Assembly (NCBI GenBank): GCA_020438295.1
Contig: JAGQUV010000007.1
Coordinates: 1-64,000, forward strand
Direction of reading: 5' to 3'
DNA from: Solirubrobacterales bacterium
Lineage (GTDB): Bacteria; Actinomycetota; Thermoleophilia; Solirubrobacterales; 70-9
DNA: 64,000 nt
Shown: piece by piece, positions 9,702 through 17,064 of the stretch
Layout of the letters: each line of letters begins with the position of its first letter
Position numbering within the stretch: the first letter of the stretch is position 1
Position numbers and translations under genes: made by a program
The notes under the pieces: generated by a model
Seen by the model: the letters and a program-made list of their open reading frames with translations, nothing else
What the model was told of the DNA's origin: nothing
The model's database searches: none

Positions 9702-10244
9702 ATGAGCGAAGAAAGCAACCAGTTCACGACCGATCAGGCCGAGCGCGAAGCTTCGGGTGCCCACTCCTACGGGCGCTACCTGGAGGAGTTCGAGGTCGGG
9801 GCAACCTACAAGCACTGGCCCGCCAAGACGGTCACCGAAAGCGACGACCACCTCTTCTGCCTGATCACCATGAACCACCATCCGCTCCACCTGAACGACG
9901 TATACGCCTCTGAGTCGCAGCAGAAGCGGAACGTGGTGGTTGGCCCGCTGGTCTACTCGCTGGCGCTCGGCATGTCGGTCTCCGACGTCTCGGGCAAGGC
10001 GATAGCCAACCTGGCGACCGAGGAGCTGAGCCATCCGGCACCGGTGTTCCATGGAGACACCCTTTTCTGCGAGTCGGAGGTCCTCGAGGTCAGGCCATCC
10101 AAGTCGAAGCCGGACCGTGGGATCGTGAAGGTTCACACCCGCGTGCTGAACCAGGACGGCGTACTCGTCGCCGAGTTCAAGCGCACCGTGCTGATCCCGC
10201 GCAAGGAGCACGGTAGCTCCCACTCGGAGGGCAACGTAGAGTAG
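9702..10244 (+). CDS. mch: MaoC-type hydratase, probable mesaconyl-CoA hydratase
   Basis: 180 residues of a single hot-dog (MaoC) domain. The hydratase signature is M-N-H-H-P-L-H-L-N-D-V-Y-A, with Asn where R-hydratases have the catalytic Asp; to my recollection this N-x-x-P-L-H form is usual in the actinobacterial ethylmalonyl-CoA relatives, so it is not by itself a defect. The expected reaction is mesaconyl-CoA plus water to beta-methylmalyl-CoA, between mcd and mcl. At 180 residues it is about half the length of the Rhodobacter two-domain Mch. An AAGGAA ribosome site lies upstream of the ATG. Confidence 0.8.
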   Translation: MSEESNQFTTDQAEREASGAHSYGRYLEEFEVGATYKHWPAKTVTESDDHLFCLITMNHHPLHLNDVYASESQQKRNVVVGPLVYSLALGMSVSDVSGKAIANLATEELSHPAPVFHGDTLFCESEVLEVRPSKSKPDRGIVKVHTRVLNQDGVLVAEFKRTVLIPRKEHGSSHSEGNVE

Positions 10245-10288
10245 TTCCGGCCCCCGGGGGGCCGCGAAGGTCGAGCCCCGCCGTCGGC

Positions 10289-10311
10289 GCCGGGCCGGTA
10301 GTCGGCCCGGC
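10289..10311. terminator. GC-rich hairpin between convergent genes
   Basis: GCCGGGCCG, a 5-base loop and CGGCCCGGC form a perfect 9-bp inverted repeat between the mch stop and the end of the convergent gene at 10437. There is no T run, which is common for GC-rich actinobacterial terminators. Confidence 0.45.
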
Positions 10312-10436
10312 CGGCGGCTGAGGGCGGGTGCATTTGCCACGCACATGGTCGGGAACTTGCACCCAGACTGACCCCGGCGGTCGCTCAGATCCGTGGAGCT
10401 GGTTCTATCCGGGGGCGGCTCAGACCCGGGGGTGGC

Positions 10437-11003
10437 TCAGTGCGCGCTGTCCGAGGCGTGGGCCGGGGGGCGGGACTCCTCGGCCAGTGAGGTAATTTCG
10501 AGGGCGCCACGAGCGGCGTCCCCGAGAACCTCGCTCGCCTCCTCCGGGGAGCGGGCGTAGAACTCGACCAGCAGGTGGACGGCGATCTGGTCGTCGTGGT
10601 GCTTGTGGAAGCGGACGTGGGTGAAGAACTCGCGCACGCCGGGGTCGCCGAGCGCGCCGTAGGTGAGCAGCTCGGTCGCCTCGGGGCCCGAGCAGGCTTC
10701 GATTTGGTCGGCGCTCACGGTGACCGTGCACGAGGCGATCCAGGGCGTGCCCGCGACCATCCGTTCCCAGCGATCCTCGATTGGCACCACCCGCTCGCCG
10801 TCGAAGGTCAGGTGGGGCTGGTCGTGCATGCAGTCGAGGCACTGGACCACCGATTCCTGGATCTCGTCGACACCCTCGGCCGGAGCGCCCGATTCGGGAT
10901 CGACCCGGCGGATCGCGTCGTAGTGGTACTGAACCTCGAGGTTCCGGGACCAGCAGCGGTAGCAGCGCAACCAGGAAGAGATTTCACCGTCCATGGCTTC
11001 CAT
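10437..11003 (-). CDS. Uncharacterised protein with two CxxC pairs
   Basis: 188 residues with no family I can name. C-Y-R-C near residue 14 and C-L-D-C near residue 55 are placed to form a zinc ribbon or similar metal site, followed by an alpha/beta region with a hydrophobic strand I-A-V-H-L-L-V-E-F-Y and a histidine-rich H-V-R-F-H-K-H-H. The C-terminus is low-complexity and probably disordered. Starts at 11003 or 10994 are both possible. It points away from the DsbA gene and towards mch. Confidence 0.6.
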   Translation of the reverse strand: MEAMDGEISSWLRCYRCWSRNLEVQYHYDAIRRVDPESGAPAEGVDEIQESVVQCLDCMHDQPHLTFDGERVVPIEDRWERMVAGTPWIASCTVTVSADQIEACSGPEATELLTYGALGDPGVREFFTHVRFHKHHDDQIAVHLLVEFYARSPEEASEVLGDAARGALEITSLAEESRPPAHASDSAH

Positions 11004-11027
11004 TGTTACGCCCGGGACTGCCCGGCG

Positions 11028-11783
11028 CTACTGGGCCTGGTTGATCGCCTTGATCAGTTCTTCGGCCGAGTTGGCTGAGACGACCTCGAGGTTGCCGTCG
11101 GCGTTGCGGATCGCGAACGAGGGGGTACCGGTCAGGCCGAGGCCGGTGGCCTGGTCATCGGTATCCAGCAGTTGCTTGTCCCATTTCGGGTCGTTGCGGT
11201 CCTGTTCCCACGTGTCGATGTCGGGGACCCCCGACTTCTCGGCGATCTCCTTGAGGAAATCGTCGGTGACGTAACCGGAGTTCTCGAAGCCCTGGTCTGC
11301 GTAGAAATTCTCGATGAACTGCCAGTACCGACCCTGCAGCGAAGCCGCGAGCGAGGCCTTGGCTGCGGTCACCGAGTCCTCGCCGAGGATCGCCCAGTTC
11401 TGGAATTCCAGGTTGGCGTTGCCGTTCTTGACCGGCCCGGAGATCACGTCGGGAATGATCGTTTCGGAGGCCTGCTTGCAGGACGGGCACTGGAGGTCGC
11501 CGAATTCGACTAGCGTCACCTTGGCGTCCGGCTCTCCGAGCACCAAGCCGTCCTGGGGGATGCCTTCGAGCATCGCGTCCACTTCGCCGCTGCTCTTGGC
11601 CGGCTCGTCGGAGCCCGAGCTGGAAACGACGATCGCGACCACGATCGCGATGATCGCGACCAGAACCGCCGCGCCGATGATCTTGACCATGTTCTGACGG
11701 CGGTCGCTCCCCTTCGCGGCGGCCTCGGCCGCCAGGCGCTTTTCGCGGAGCTCTTTTCTCTTCTTCTGCGGTCCGGTAGCCAT
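11028..11783 (-). CDS. Membrane-anchored DsbA-like thiol-disulfide oxidoreductase
   Basis: 251 residues: a basic cytoplasmic N-terminus, one transmembrane helix (about 33-54) and an extracytoplasmic thioredoxin-fold domain of the DsbA/Thioredoxin_4 type. The active site is C99-P-S-C102 and the cis-proline loop is T-G-T-P-S-F. It would oxidise cysteines in secreted proteins. It lies 16 bases downstream of the VKOR gene on the same strand, so VKOR should re-oxidise it. TAGGAT in the gap could give a second promoter. Confidence 0.9.
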   Translation of the reverse strand: MATGPQKKRKELREKRLAAEAAAKGSDRRQNMVKIIGAAVLVAIIAIVVAIVVSSSGSDEPAKSSGEVDAMLEGIPQDGLVLGEPDAKVTLVEFGDLQCPSCKQASETIIPDVISGPVKNGNANLEFQNWAILGEDSVTAAKASLAASLQGRYWQFIENFYADQGFENSGYVTDDFLKEIAEKSGVPDIDTWEQDRNDPKWDKQLLDTDDQATGLGLTGTPSFAIRNADGNLEVVSANSAEELIKAINQAQ

Positions 11784-11799
11784 AGGCCGGTGATCCTAC

Positions 11800-12273
11800 C
11801 TAACCGCCGGGCCCGGGCAGCGGATCTGTCTCGTCCTGACCACCGACTTGCTGGTCGAGCCCGAAGTAGCCGATCACGCGCGCCGTGTTGACTGCAAACA
11901 GCAGCGTCATGACGGTCGCGCTGGCGATGCACCACTGGCAGATCGCCTGGATCACCCAGAGTTCGAGGTAGGTCAGATACAGGCTGAAGCCGAAGCCGAA
12001 CAGCGAGAGCACAAACGCGGCGATCCGTCCGGGGTCGCGGCGCCAGAGCGTGGCCCCGAGTATCAGGGAGTAGCCGATCAATCCGAACACCGAGACGTGG
12101 ATGCCGGCGATCTCGGAGTATTTGCTCTTTTCCACCGTGGCGCACCCGGTACTACCGCCGACGCATTGGGGGATCCCTCCGGAAGCGACCGTGATCGCGA
12201 CCGTACCGGCGATACCCAGTCCCAGCAGGCACAGCACGACAGCGGCGATTCTGAGGTTGCGTTCGGACGGCAT
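11800..12273 (-). CDS. Vitamin K epoxide reductase (VKOR) family protein
   Basis: 157 residues with four predicted membrane helices. The quinone-facing active site C112-Q-W-C115 and the loop cysteines C37 and C44 are all present, as in bacterial VKOR, which passes electrons from DsbA to the quinone pool. It is the first gene of a two-gene unit with the DsbA-like protein, making a complete disulfide-forming pathway. The ATG at 12273 is 23 bases from the end of ecm, so transcription from ecm may continue into it. Confidence 0.9.
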   Translation of the reverse strand: MPSERNLRIAAVVLCLLGLGIAGTVAITVASGGIPQCVGGSTGCATVEKSKYSEIAGIHVSVFGLIGYSLILGATLWRRDPGRIAAFVLSLFGFGFSLYLTYLELWVIQAICQWCIASATVMTLLFAVNTARVIGYFGLDQQVGGQDETDPLPGPGG

Positions 12274-12296
12274 CGGGGCTTTGGTCTATCCAGCCG

Positions 12297-14294
12297 TCAG
12301 GCGGAGGCCGCGACCGGTTCGTGGCGCCGGGCGACCAGTTCGACCATCTCTCCCATGATCTCGTTCATGTCGAAGTCTTTCGGCGTGTAGACACCGGCCA
12401 CTCCCTGGTCGAGCAGGCGCTCGGCATCTTCGGGGGGGATGATGCCGCCGGCGACCACCGGGATCTCGAGTCCCTCGGCGCCGAGCAGCCTCACCACCTC
12501 CGGTACCAGCTCCAGGTGGGAGCCGGACAGGATCGAGAGACCGACCAGGTCCACGTCTTCCTGGAGGGCCGATTCGACGATCTGTTCAGGCGTCAGCCTG
12601 ATCCCCTGGTAGACGACCTCCATGCCGACGTCGCGCGCCCGCAGGGCGATCTGCTCGGATCCGTTCGAGTGTCCGTCCAGGCCCGGTTTGCCGACCAGGA
12701 TCCGGATCCGGTGGCCGATCTGCTCGGAGACCTGGTCGACCCGGGACCTCGTGGCCGAAAGCGCGTCACGGTTCCCGGCCGGCGCGGCACCGCCGACTCC
12801 GGTCGGTCCGCGGTAGGCGCCGAACACTTCACGCAGGGTTTCGGCCCACTCGCCGGTGGTCGCTCCCGCTTTGGCGGCAGCGATCGTGGCCGGCATGATG
12901 TTCTCCTCCTCGGCCGCGGCCACGCGTGCGACCTCGGCCAGGGCCCGGTCGACCGCCACCTGGTCACGATCCACCCGCCAGGATTCGAGCGCCGCGATCC
13001 GCTCGCGCTCGACCTCGGGATCCGGCTTCATGATGCCCCCGTCGAGACCCTCGGTCAGCGGTGACTCCTCGGTCTCGGGGTATACGTTGACTCCGACCAC
13101 CTTCTGTTCGCCGTTCTCGATCCGGGCGAAGCGCTCACGGTGCGACTCGACCAGGCTGGCCTTCATGTAGGGAACCGCGGCTACGGCGCCGCCTTTCTCG
13201 GCGACCACCTCCATCTCCGCCCGGGCACCTTCGGTGAACTCGGCGACCAGGCCCTCCATCACCTCAGAGCCTTCGAAGATGTCGGGGTATTCGAGCAGGT
13301 CGGTCTCGTAGGCCAGGACCTGCTGGATCCGCAGGCTCCACTGCTGGTCCCAGGGTCGGGGCAGACCCATCGCCTCGTTCCAGGCCGGCAGCTGCAGGGC
13401 CCTGGCCCGGGCGTCGCGGGCGAGGGTCACCCCCAGCGCCTCGATCACGATCCTCTGGATGTTGTTCTCGGGCTGGGCCTCGGTCAGCCCGAGCGAGTTG
13501 ACCTGGACCCCGTAGCGGAACCGCAGCATCTTCTCGTCGGTCACCCCGTAGCGCTCGCGGCCGATCTCGGTCCAGATCCGCCCCATCGTCTTCAGCTTGG
13601 CGATCTCCTCGATGAACCGGATGCCCGCGTTGACGAAGAACGAGATCCGGCCGAAGACCCTGGGGAAGTCCCGGTCACCGACCTGGCCGCGGGCCTTCAC
13701 CTCGTCGAGCACCGCGACCGCGGTCGAGATCGCGTACGCGATCTCCTGGATCGGAGTGGCACCGGCCTCCTGAAGGTGATAGCTGCAGATGTTGACCGGG
13801 TTCCAGTCCGGGACCTCGTTCACGGTGAACGCGACCGTGTCGGCGATCAGCCGCATCGACGGCTCGGGCGGGAAGGCATAGGTGCCGCGGGAGAGGTACT
13901 CCTTGATGATGTCGTTCTGGGTGGTGCCTTTGAGCTCGGCCCGGTTGACGCCGGACTTTTCGGCCGTTGCCACGTACAGCCCGAGCATCCAGGCGGCGAC
14001 CGCGTTTATCGTCATCGAGGTGTTCATCGTGCCCAGCGGGATCTGGTCCATAAGGGCCTCCATGTCGCCGAGATGGGCGACCGAGACGCCGACCTTGCCG
14101 ACCTCTCCCCGGGCCAGGATGTGGTCCGGGTCGTAACCGGTCTGGGTGGGCAGGTCGAAAGCGACGGAGAGGCCGGTCTGGCCTTTGGCCAGGTTGTTCC
14201 GGTAGAGCTCGTTCGAACGGCGGGCGTCGGAGTGACCCGCGTAGGTACGCATCACCCAGGGACGGTCGCGTTCGGGCAGGCGGTGGTCGCTCAT
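12297..14294 (-). CDS. ecm: Ethylmalonyl-CoA mutase (coenzyme B12 dependent)
   Basis: 665 residues of the methylmalonyl-CoA mutase superfamily with catalytic TIM barrel and cobalamin domain in one chain. The cobalt-ligand motif is D540-G-H542-S-N-G. The N-terminal R-T-Y-A-G-H-S, L-P-T-Q-T-G-Y-D and G-T-T-Q-N-D-I-I-K-E-Y segments follow the Ecm/MeaA subgroup rather than true methylmalonyl-CoA mutase. It converts ethylmalonyl-CoA to methylsuccinyl-CoA, directly between ccr and mcd. The frame extends 11 codons further, but ATG 14294 matches the family N-terminus and has a -10 box 7 bases upstream. Confidence 0.93.
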   Translation of the reverse strand: MSDHRLPERDRPWVMRTYAGHSDARRSNELYRNNLAKGQTGLSVAFDLPTQTGYDPDHILARGEVGKVGVSVAHLGDMEALMDQIPLGTMNTSMTINAVAAWMLGLYVATAEKSGVNRAELKGTTQNDIIKEYLSRGTYAFPPEPSMRLIADTVAFTVNEVPDWNPVNICSYHLQEAGATPIQEIAYAISTAVAVLDEVKARGQVGDRDFPRVFGRISFFVNAGIRFIEEIAKLKTMGRIWTEIGRERYGVTDEKMLRFRYGVQVNSLGLTEAQPENNIQRIVIEALGVTLARDARARALQLPAWNEAMGLPRPWDQQWSLRIQQVLAYETDLLEYPDIFEGSEVMEGLVAEFTEGARAEMEVVAEKGGAVAAVPYMKASLVESHRERFARIENGEQKVVGVNVYPETEESPLTEGLDGGIMKPDPEVERERIAALESWRVDRDQVAVDRALAEVARVAAAEEENIMPATIAAAKAGATTGEWAETLREVFGAYRGPTGVGGAAPAGNRDALSATRSRVDQVSEQIGHRIRILVGKPGLDGHSNGSEQIALRARDVGMEVVYQGIRLTPEQIVESALQEDVDLVGLSILSGSHLELVPEVVRLLGAEGLEIPVVAGGIIPPEDAERLLDQGVAGVYTPKDFDMNEIMGEMVELVARRHEPVAASA

Positions 14295-14301
14295 GACACA
14301 A

Positions 14302-14307
14302 AAGATA
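14302..14307 (-). promoter_or_regulatory. -10 box TATCTT, leaderless ecm start
   Basis: On the minus strand TATCTT ends 7 bases before the ecm ATG at 14294. No ribosome site is visible in between. Confidence 0.4.
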
Positions 14308-14351
14308 CTGTGAACGGGGCGAATCACCCCCAGCCAGGCGTCGTTGAATGA

Positions 14352-14912
14352 CTACCCGGTGATGATCTCCCCGGTTCCATCCCGGTTGACGTCCCCGGTG
14401 GCAACGCGCACGGGCCCGCAGGCCTGGAAGCGCCGACCGGTCTCGGGCGAGAGCAATACCATCGACCTGGCCCTGCGGAGAACCTTTCGCTGCAGACGGT
14501 AGTTCCGTTTGACCACCGCCTTGCCCTCGGACGAGGCGGTGAAGCGGACCCCCTTGCCGACCAGGCCACCGGCGCCCCTGGTGCAGCGCCTGGTGCTGAA
14601 GGCGAGCCCGTACTTCTGCTCGGCCTTCAGTCCGATCAGGATCGCAATGATGCCCATCGGCCGGGCGCCCTTCCCGGAGGTGCGCCCGTTCTGCTTGGCG
14701 ACCACGAGCCCCTGAGCCGTGCCCGGCGCGTAGATACCCCCGCCGCCGGTGCCCGACATGTACGACGTGATCTGCACGCTTCGCAGCTCGTATGCCCGTG
14801 CCGGCAGCCCACCCGCGGTCAGCATCAGGCCCACCAACAGGACGGTGGTCAGGATCCCCGTGGCGATCAGGCGGGCCGTGTCCCGGTTCGATCGCGTGCC
14901 GGTCTCGCTCAT
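14352..14912 (-). CDS. Secreted protein of unknown function, paralogue of 15130-15759
   Basis: 186 residues with an N-terminal signal or anchor helix (residues about 15-37). The core shares G-I-I-A-x-L-I-G-L-K-A, Y-G-L-x-x-S-T-x-R-C and a basic Y-R-L-x-R-K-x-x-R-R-A-R-S block with the neighbouring gene, so the two are tandem duplicates. The C-terminus V-A-T-G-D-V-N-R-D-G is a calcium-loop sequence like those of dockerin or FG-GAP repeats. GGGAGGAG precedes the ATG. I do not recognise the domain. Confidence 0.65.
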   Translation of the reverse strand: MSETGTRSNRDTARLIATGILTTVLLVGLMLTAGGLPARAYELRSVQITSYMSGTGGGGIYAPGTAQGLVVAKQNGRTSGKGARPMGIIAILIGLKAEQKYGLAFSTRRCTRGAGGLVGKGVRFTASSEGKAVVKRNYRLQRKVLRRARSMVLLSPETGRRFQACGPVRVATGDVNRDGTGEIITG

Positions 14913-15129
14913 GACGTGTCTCCTCCCGCTGTCTGCGTTCTTTCGCTTGTTCTGCCGCGAGCTACCAGTTGCCGCCCTTCCACCGCCGCGGGGGCGGACC
15001 CGCCGGTGGCCGGGGCGTGGTCTCGGTGTGGCCGTAAGTTCGAATCGTTCCTTTTGTCACGAACCTAACACAGGCCCGGCCGGTTCAACCCCGGCGGAGC
15101 ATTGCCACCCCTGGCGGTCGGGTCATCGA

Positions 15130-15759
15130 CTAGAAATCGGCAGCGTCGACGCTGCCGTCCTGGTTGTAGTCACCGGCCAGGAAGCGGGCTTTCCCGCAGA
15201 CCACGAGCGGTCTGTCGGGATCCCCTTCCAGGAGGAGGACCGACCGCGCTCGGCGACCGGCCTTACGGGTCAGCCGGTAGCGCCTGTTCACGTATGCCGC
15301 GCCGTCGGCGTCGCTGGTCACCTTGATGCCACGACCGACCAGCGTTTTCTTCAGCCCGGTTGTGCCGAGGTTGAAGATTCCGCCGCCCTGGCCGGACCCG
15401 CCCTGACCGGACACGCAGCGGGCGGTGGATAGGCGAAGACCATAGCCATGGTCGGCCTTCAGGCCGATAAGGACCGCGATGATTCCCAGCGGTCTCGAGC
15501 CGCGCTTCGACTTCGGACCGGTCTGTGCGCCCTGGAGCAGGAACCCGGCCGTGAGGGAATCGTCTCGGGGTGCGCTGCCGGTGCCGGGCTTGTGGCTGGA
15601 CCAGAGGAGCAGACCGCGCTTGTCCGGGCGCTTGGTGGCCCCGCCGGCGGTCGGACCTTCCCCGATCAGCGCGCCGCTCATAGCGATTGTGGCCGCAAGC
15701 AGGGCGATCAACACCGGACGGCAGATCGAAGGCTTCGTCGAACGGGATTCGTACCTCAT
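15130..15759 (-). CDS. Secreted protein of unknown function, dockerin-like C-terminus
   Basis: 209 residues, signal peptide R-P-V-L-I-A-L-L-A-A-T-I. It shares the G-I-I-A-V-L-I-G-L-K-A block, the S-T-A-R-C cysteine, V-G-R-G-I-K-V-T-S and the basic Y-R-L-T-R-K segment with the gene at 14352. It has an extra glycine-rich insert (G-Q-G-G-S-G-Q-G-G-G) and ends in G-D-Y-N-Q-D-G-S-V-D-A-A-D-F, an EF-hand-type calcium loop as in dockerin type I, stopping after one half-repeat. Function unknown; extracellular location is inferred. Confidence 0.65.
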   Translation of the reverse strand: MRYESRSTKPSICRPVLIALLAATIAMSGALIGEGPTAGGATKRPDKRGLLLWSSHKPGTGSAPRDDSLTAGFLLQGAQTGPKSKRGSRPLGIIAVLIGLKADHGYGLRLSTARCVSGQGGSGQGGGIFNLGTTGLKKTLVGRGIKVTSDADGAAYVNRRYRLTRKAGRRARSVLLLEGDPDRPLVVCGKARFLAGDYNQDGSVDAADF

Positions 15760-15923
15760 CTTGCCCCTTCCCGCCCCTGGGCGGTCCTGCCCGGTGGTTA
15801 CGGCGCATCGGCCCCGCGGCCGGGCTGTTCACTGGCGGATGTTGCGAAAGTAACACAGTCGACCGGAAGCGACAGGTTTTGTTTCGGACCCGGGGGCCGC
15901 ACCCTTTCCGGGCGTGCTGTGTT

Positions 15924-15929
15924 TAGGCT
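15924..15929 (+). promoter_or_regulatory. -10 box TAGGCT, leaderless start
   Basis: TAGGCT ends 6 bases before ATG 15936, with no ribosome site between. No obvious -35. Confidence 0.5.
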
Positions 15930-15935
15930 TTTCGT

Positions 15936-16682
15936 ATGCATTTACTCAACTTCCGCCCGACGACCGGTTCCGCCCGGGTCGCCGTCGCGGCCGCACTCGC
16001 GGCCGCGCTGACCGCCTTCTCCGCTCTGGCACTGGCCGCGGACGCCAATTCGGCCAGCGCCGTGACGATCTACAAGAACGACCTCCGCAGCTCGGAAGGC
16101 CGCGGCGAAATCCGCCAGTACGGCAGCAAGGCAAACTGCGCTCGAGGTGGCTCGAGCTCGGCTTTCAGGGTGAAGATCGGCAAGAAGACCAGGGACTGCT
16201 ACTACTGGATTCCGGTGGTCGGCCGCGACGTACAGATCGCCGCGACCGCCCGCGTGTTCAAGTCCACGCCCAAGGACGTGCGGCCCAAGGTCTACGCGGC
16301 GGTCAACCTGAGACAGGGCAAGAACGGCAGCCGGTACCAGCTCTCGGTCTACCCGAGCGGTAGTCGCTACCGGGTCACCAAGGTGGCCGGCAACGGCAAC
16401 AAGCGTGTCCTTGCCGGCGGCAAGGCCGGCAAGGTCGTGAACGGGTTCGGCGAGGCCAACCGGCTGACCCTGCGGGCCTTCAACGACGTCAAGGGCCAGC
16501 CGGCAGGTTCGGCCCGGCTGCTGGCGATCGTCAACGGTAAGCGCCTGGCGGTGATCGACGATCGCGAGGGCGGCAAGCTGGAGGGCCGGGACTCGACCTT
16601 CTCAATCGGCGCCGACCGGAATGCGACCGGTGCCGCCGGCAGCTTCGTCAACGTGAAGCTCGGCCTTCCCGACCCCTTCTAG
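15936..16682 (+). CDS. Secreted hypothetical protein
   Basis: 248 residues with a Sec signal peptide ending near A-L-A-A-D-A. The mature part has two cysteines (C-A-R-G-G and D-C-Y-Y-W) that could form a disulfide, and a strand-rich C-terminal half (L-L-A-I-V-N-G-K-R-L-A-V-I-D-D) like the LamG or concanavalin-type sandwiches of actinobacterial surface proteins. No catalytic motif is visible. It is divergent from the two paralogous secreted proteins. Confidence 0.65.
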   Translation: MHLLNFRPTTGSARVAVAAALAAALTAFSALALAADANSASAVTIYKNDLRSSEGRGEIRQYGSKANCARGGSSSAFRVKIGKKTRDCYYWIPVVGRDVQIAATARVFKSTPKDVRPKVYAAVNLRQGKNGSRYQLSVYPSGSRYRVTKVAGNGNKRVLAGGKAGKVVNGFGEANRLTLRAFNDVKGQPAGSARLLAIVNGKRLAVIDDREGGKLEGRDSTFSIGADRNATGAAGSFVNVKLGLPDPF

Positions 16683-16691
16683 ACCGGGTTG

Positions 16692-16707
16692 GCGCCGGCA
16701 CCGGCGC
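16692..16707. terminator. Short GC hairpin between convergent genes
   Basis: GCGCCG, a 4-base loop and CGGCGC form a 6-bp stem 10 bases after the stop of the secreted protein and before the convergent gene ending at 16749. A weak candidate with no T tail. Confidence 0.3.
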
Positions 16708-16748
16708 AATCGGGTGCCGGGCGGCCCCCGGCGGGCGGGCTCGACCGG

Positions 16749-17042
16749 TCAGCCGGAGGCGATCGGGGTATTCCAGACCGGCAGCAGCGGCTTGTCGTAG
16801 AGGTCGACTATCCCGTCCCGGTATTCGCAGATCTCGTCCGAGTACCAGTAGTCCTCGAAGTCGCTCTTCTCCCTCCACACGGTGACCTGCCGGAACAGCA
16901 GCGGATCCTCGTTGGAGCGGTAGATCTGCCAGCTCTCGGCCCCGTAGTCCGCCGCCTTGGCGGCGGCCGGGCCCCAGAGGTCGAGCCAGCGCTGTTCCCG
17001 GAAAGGTGTCACGTGCCACGAGATCTCGGAGATGTGTGCCAT
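16749..17042 (-). CDS. Small dimeric ferredoxin-like (ABM-type) protein
   Basis: 97 residues. The layout (strand I-S-W-H-V-T-P, helix W-L-D-L-W-G-P-A-A-A-K-A, strand S-W-Q-I-Y-R, strand F-R-Q-V-T-V-W, helix F-E-D-Y-W-Y-S) suggests a small dimeric alpha+beta barrel as in ABM monooxygenase-like proteins. It directly follows ccr with a 22-base gap on the same strand, so it is probably co-transcribed. No metal or cofactor ligands can be assigned. Confidence 0.55.
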   Translation of the reverse strand: MAHISEISWHVTPFREQRWLDLWGPAAAKAADYGAESWQIYRSNEDPLLFRQVTVWREKSDFEDYWYSDEICEYRDGIVDLYDKPLLPVWNTPIASG

Positions 17043-17064
17043 TGAAGCTGTTCCCTCTCTTCGT

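Noticed and set aside
9702-10244. Asn in place of the MaoC catalytic Asp as a sign of an inactive enzyme.
   Set aside because: The same N-x-x-P-L-H pattern is, to my recollection, normal for this actinobacterial hydratase subgroup.
13140-14351. A 403-residue plus-strand frame across ecm.
   Set aside because: ecm is unambiguous on the minus strand; the plus frame has no start signal or known motif.
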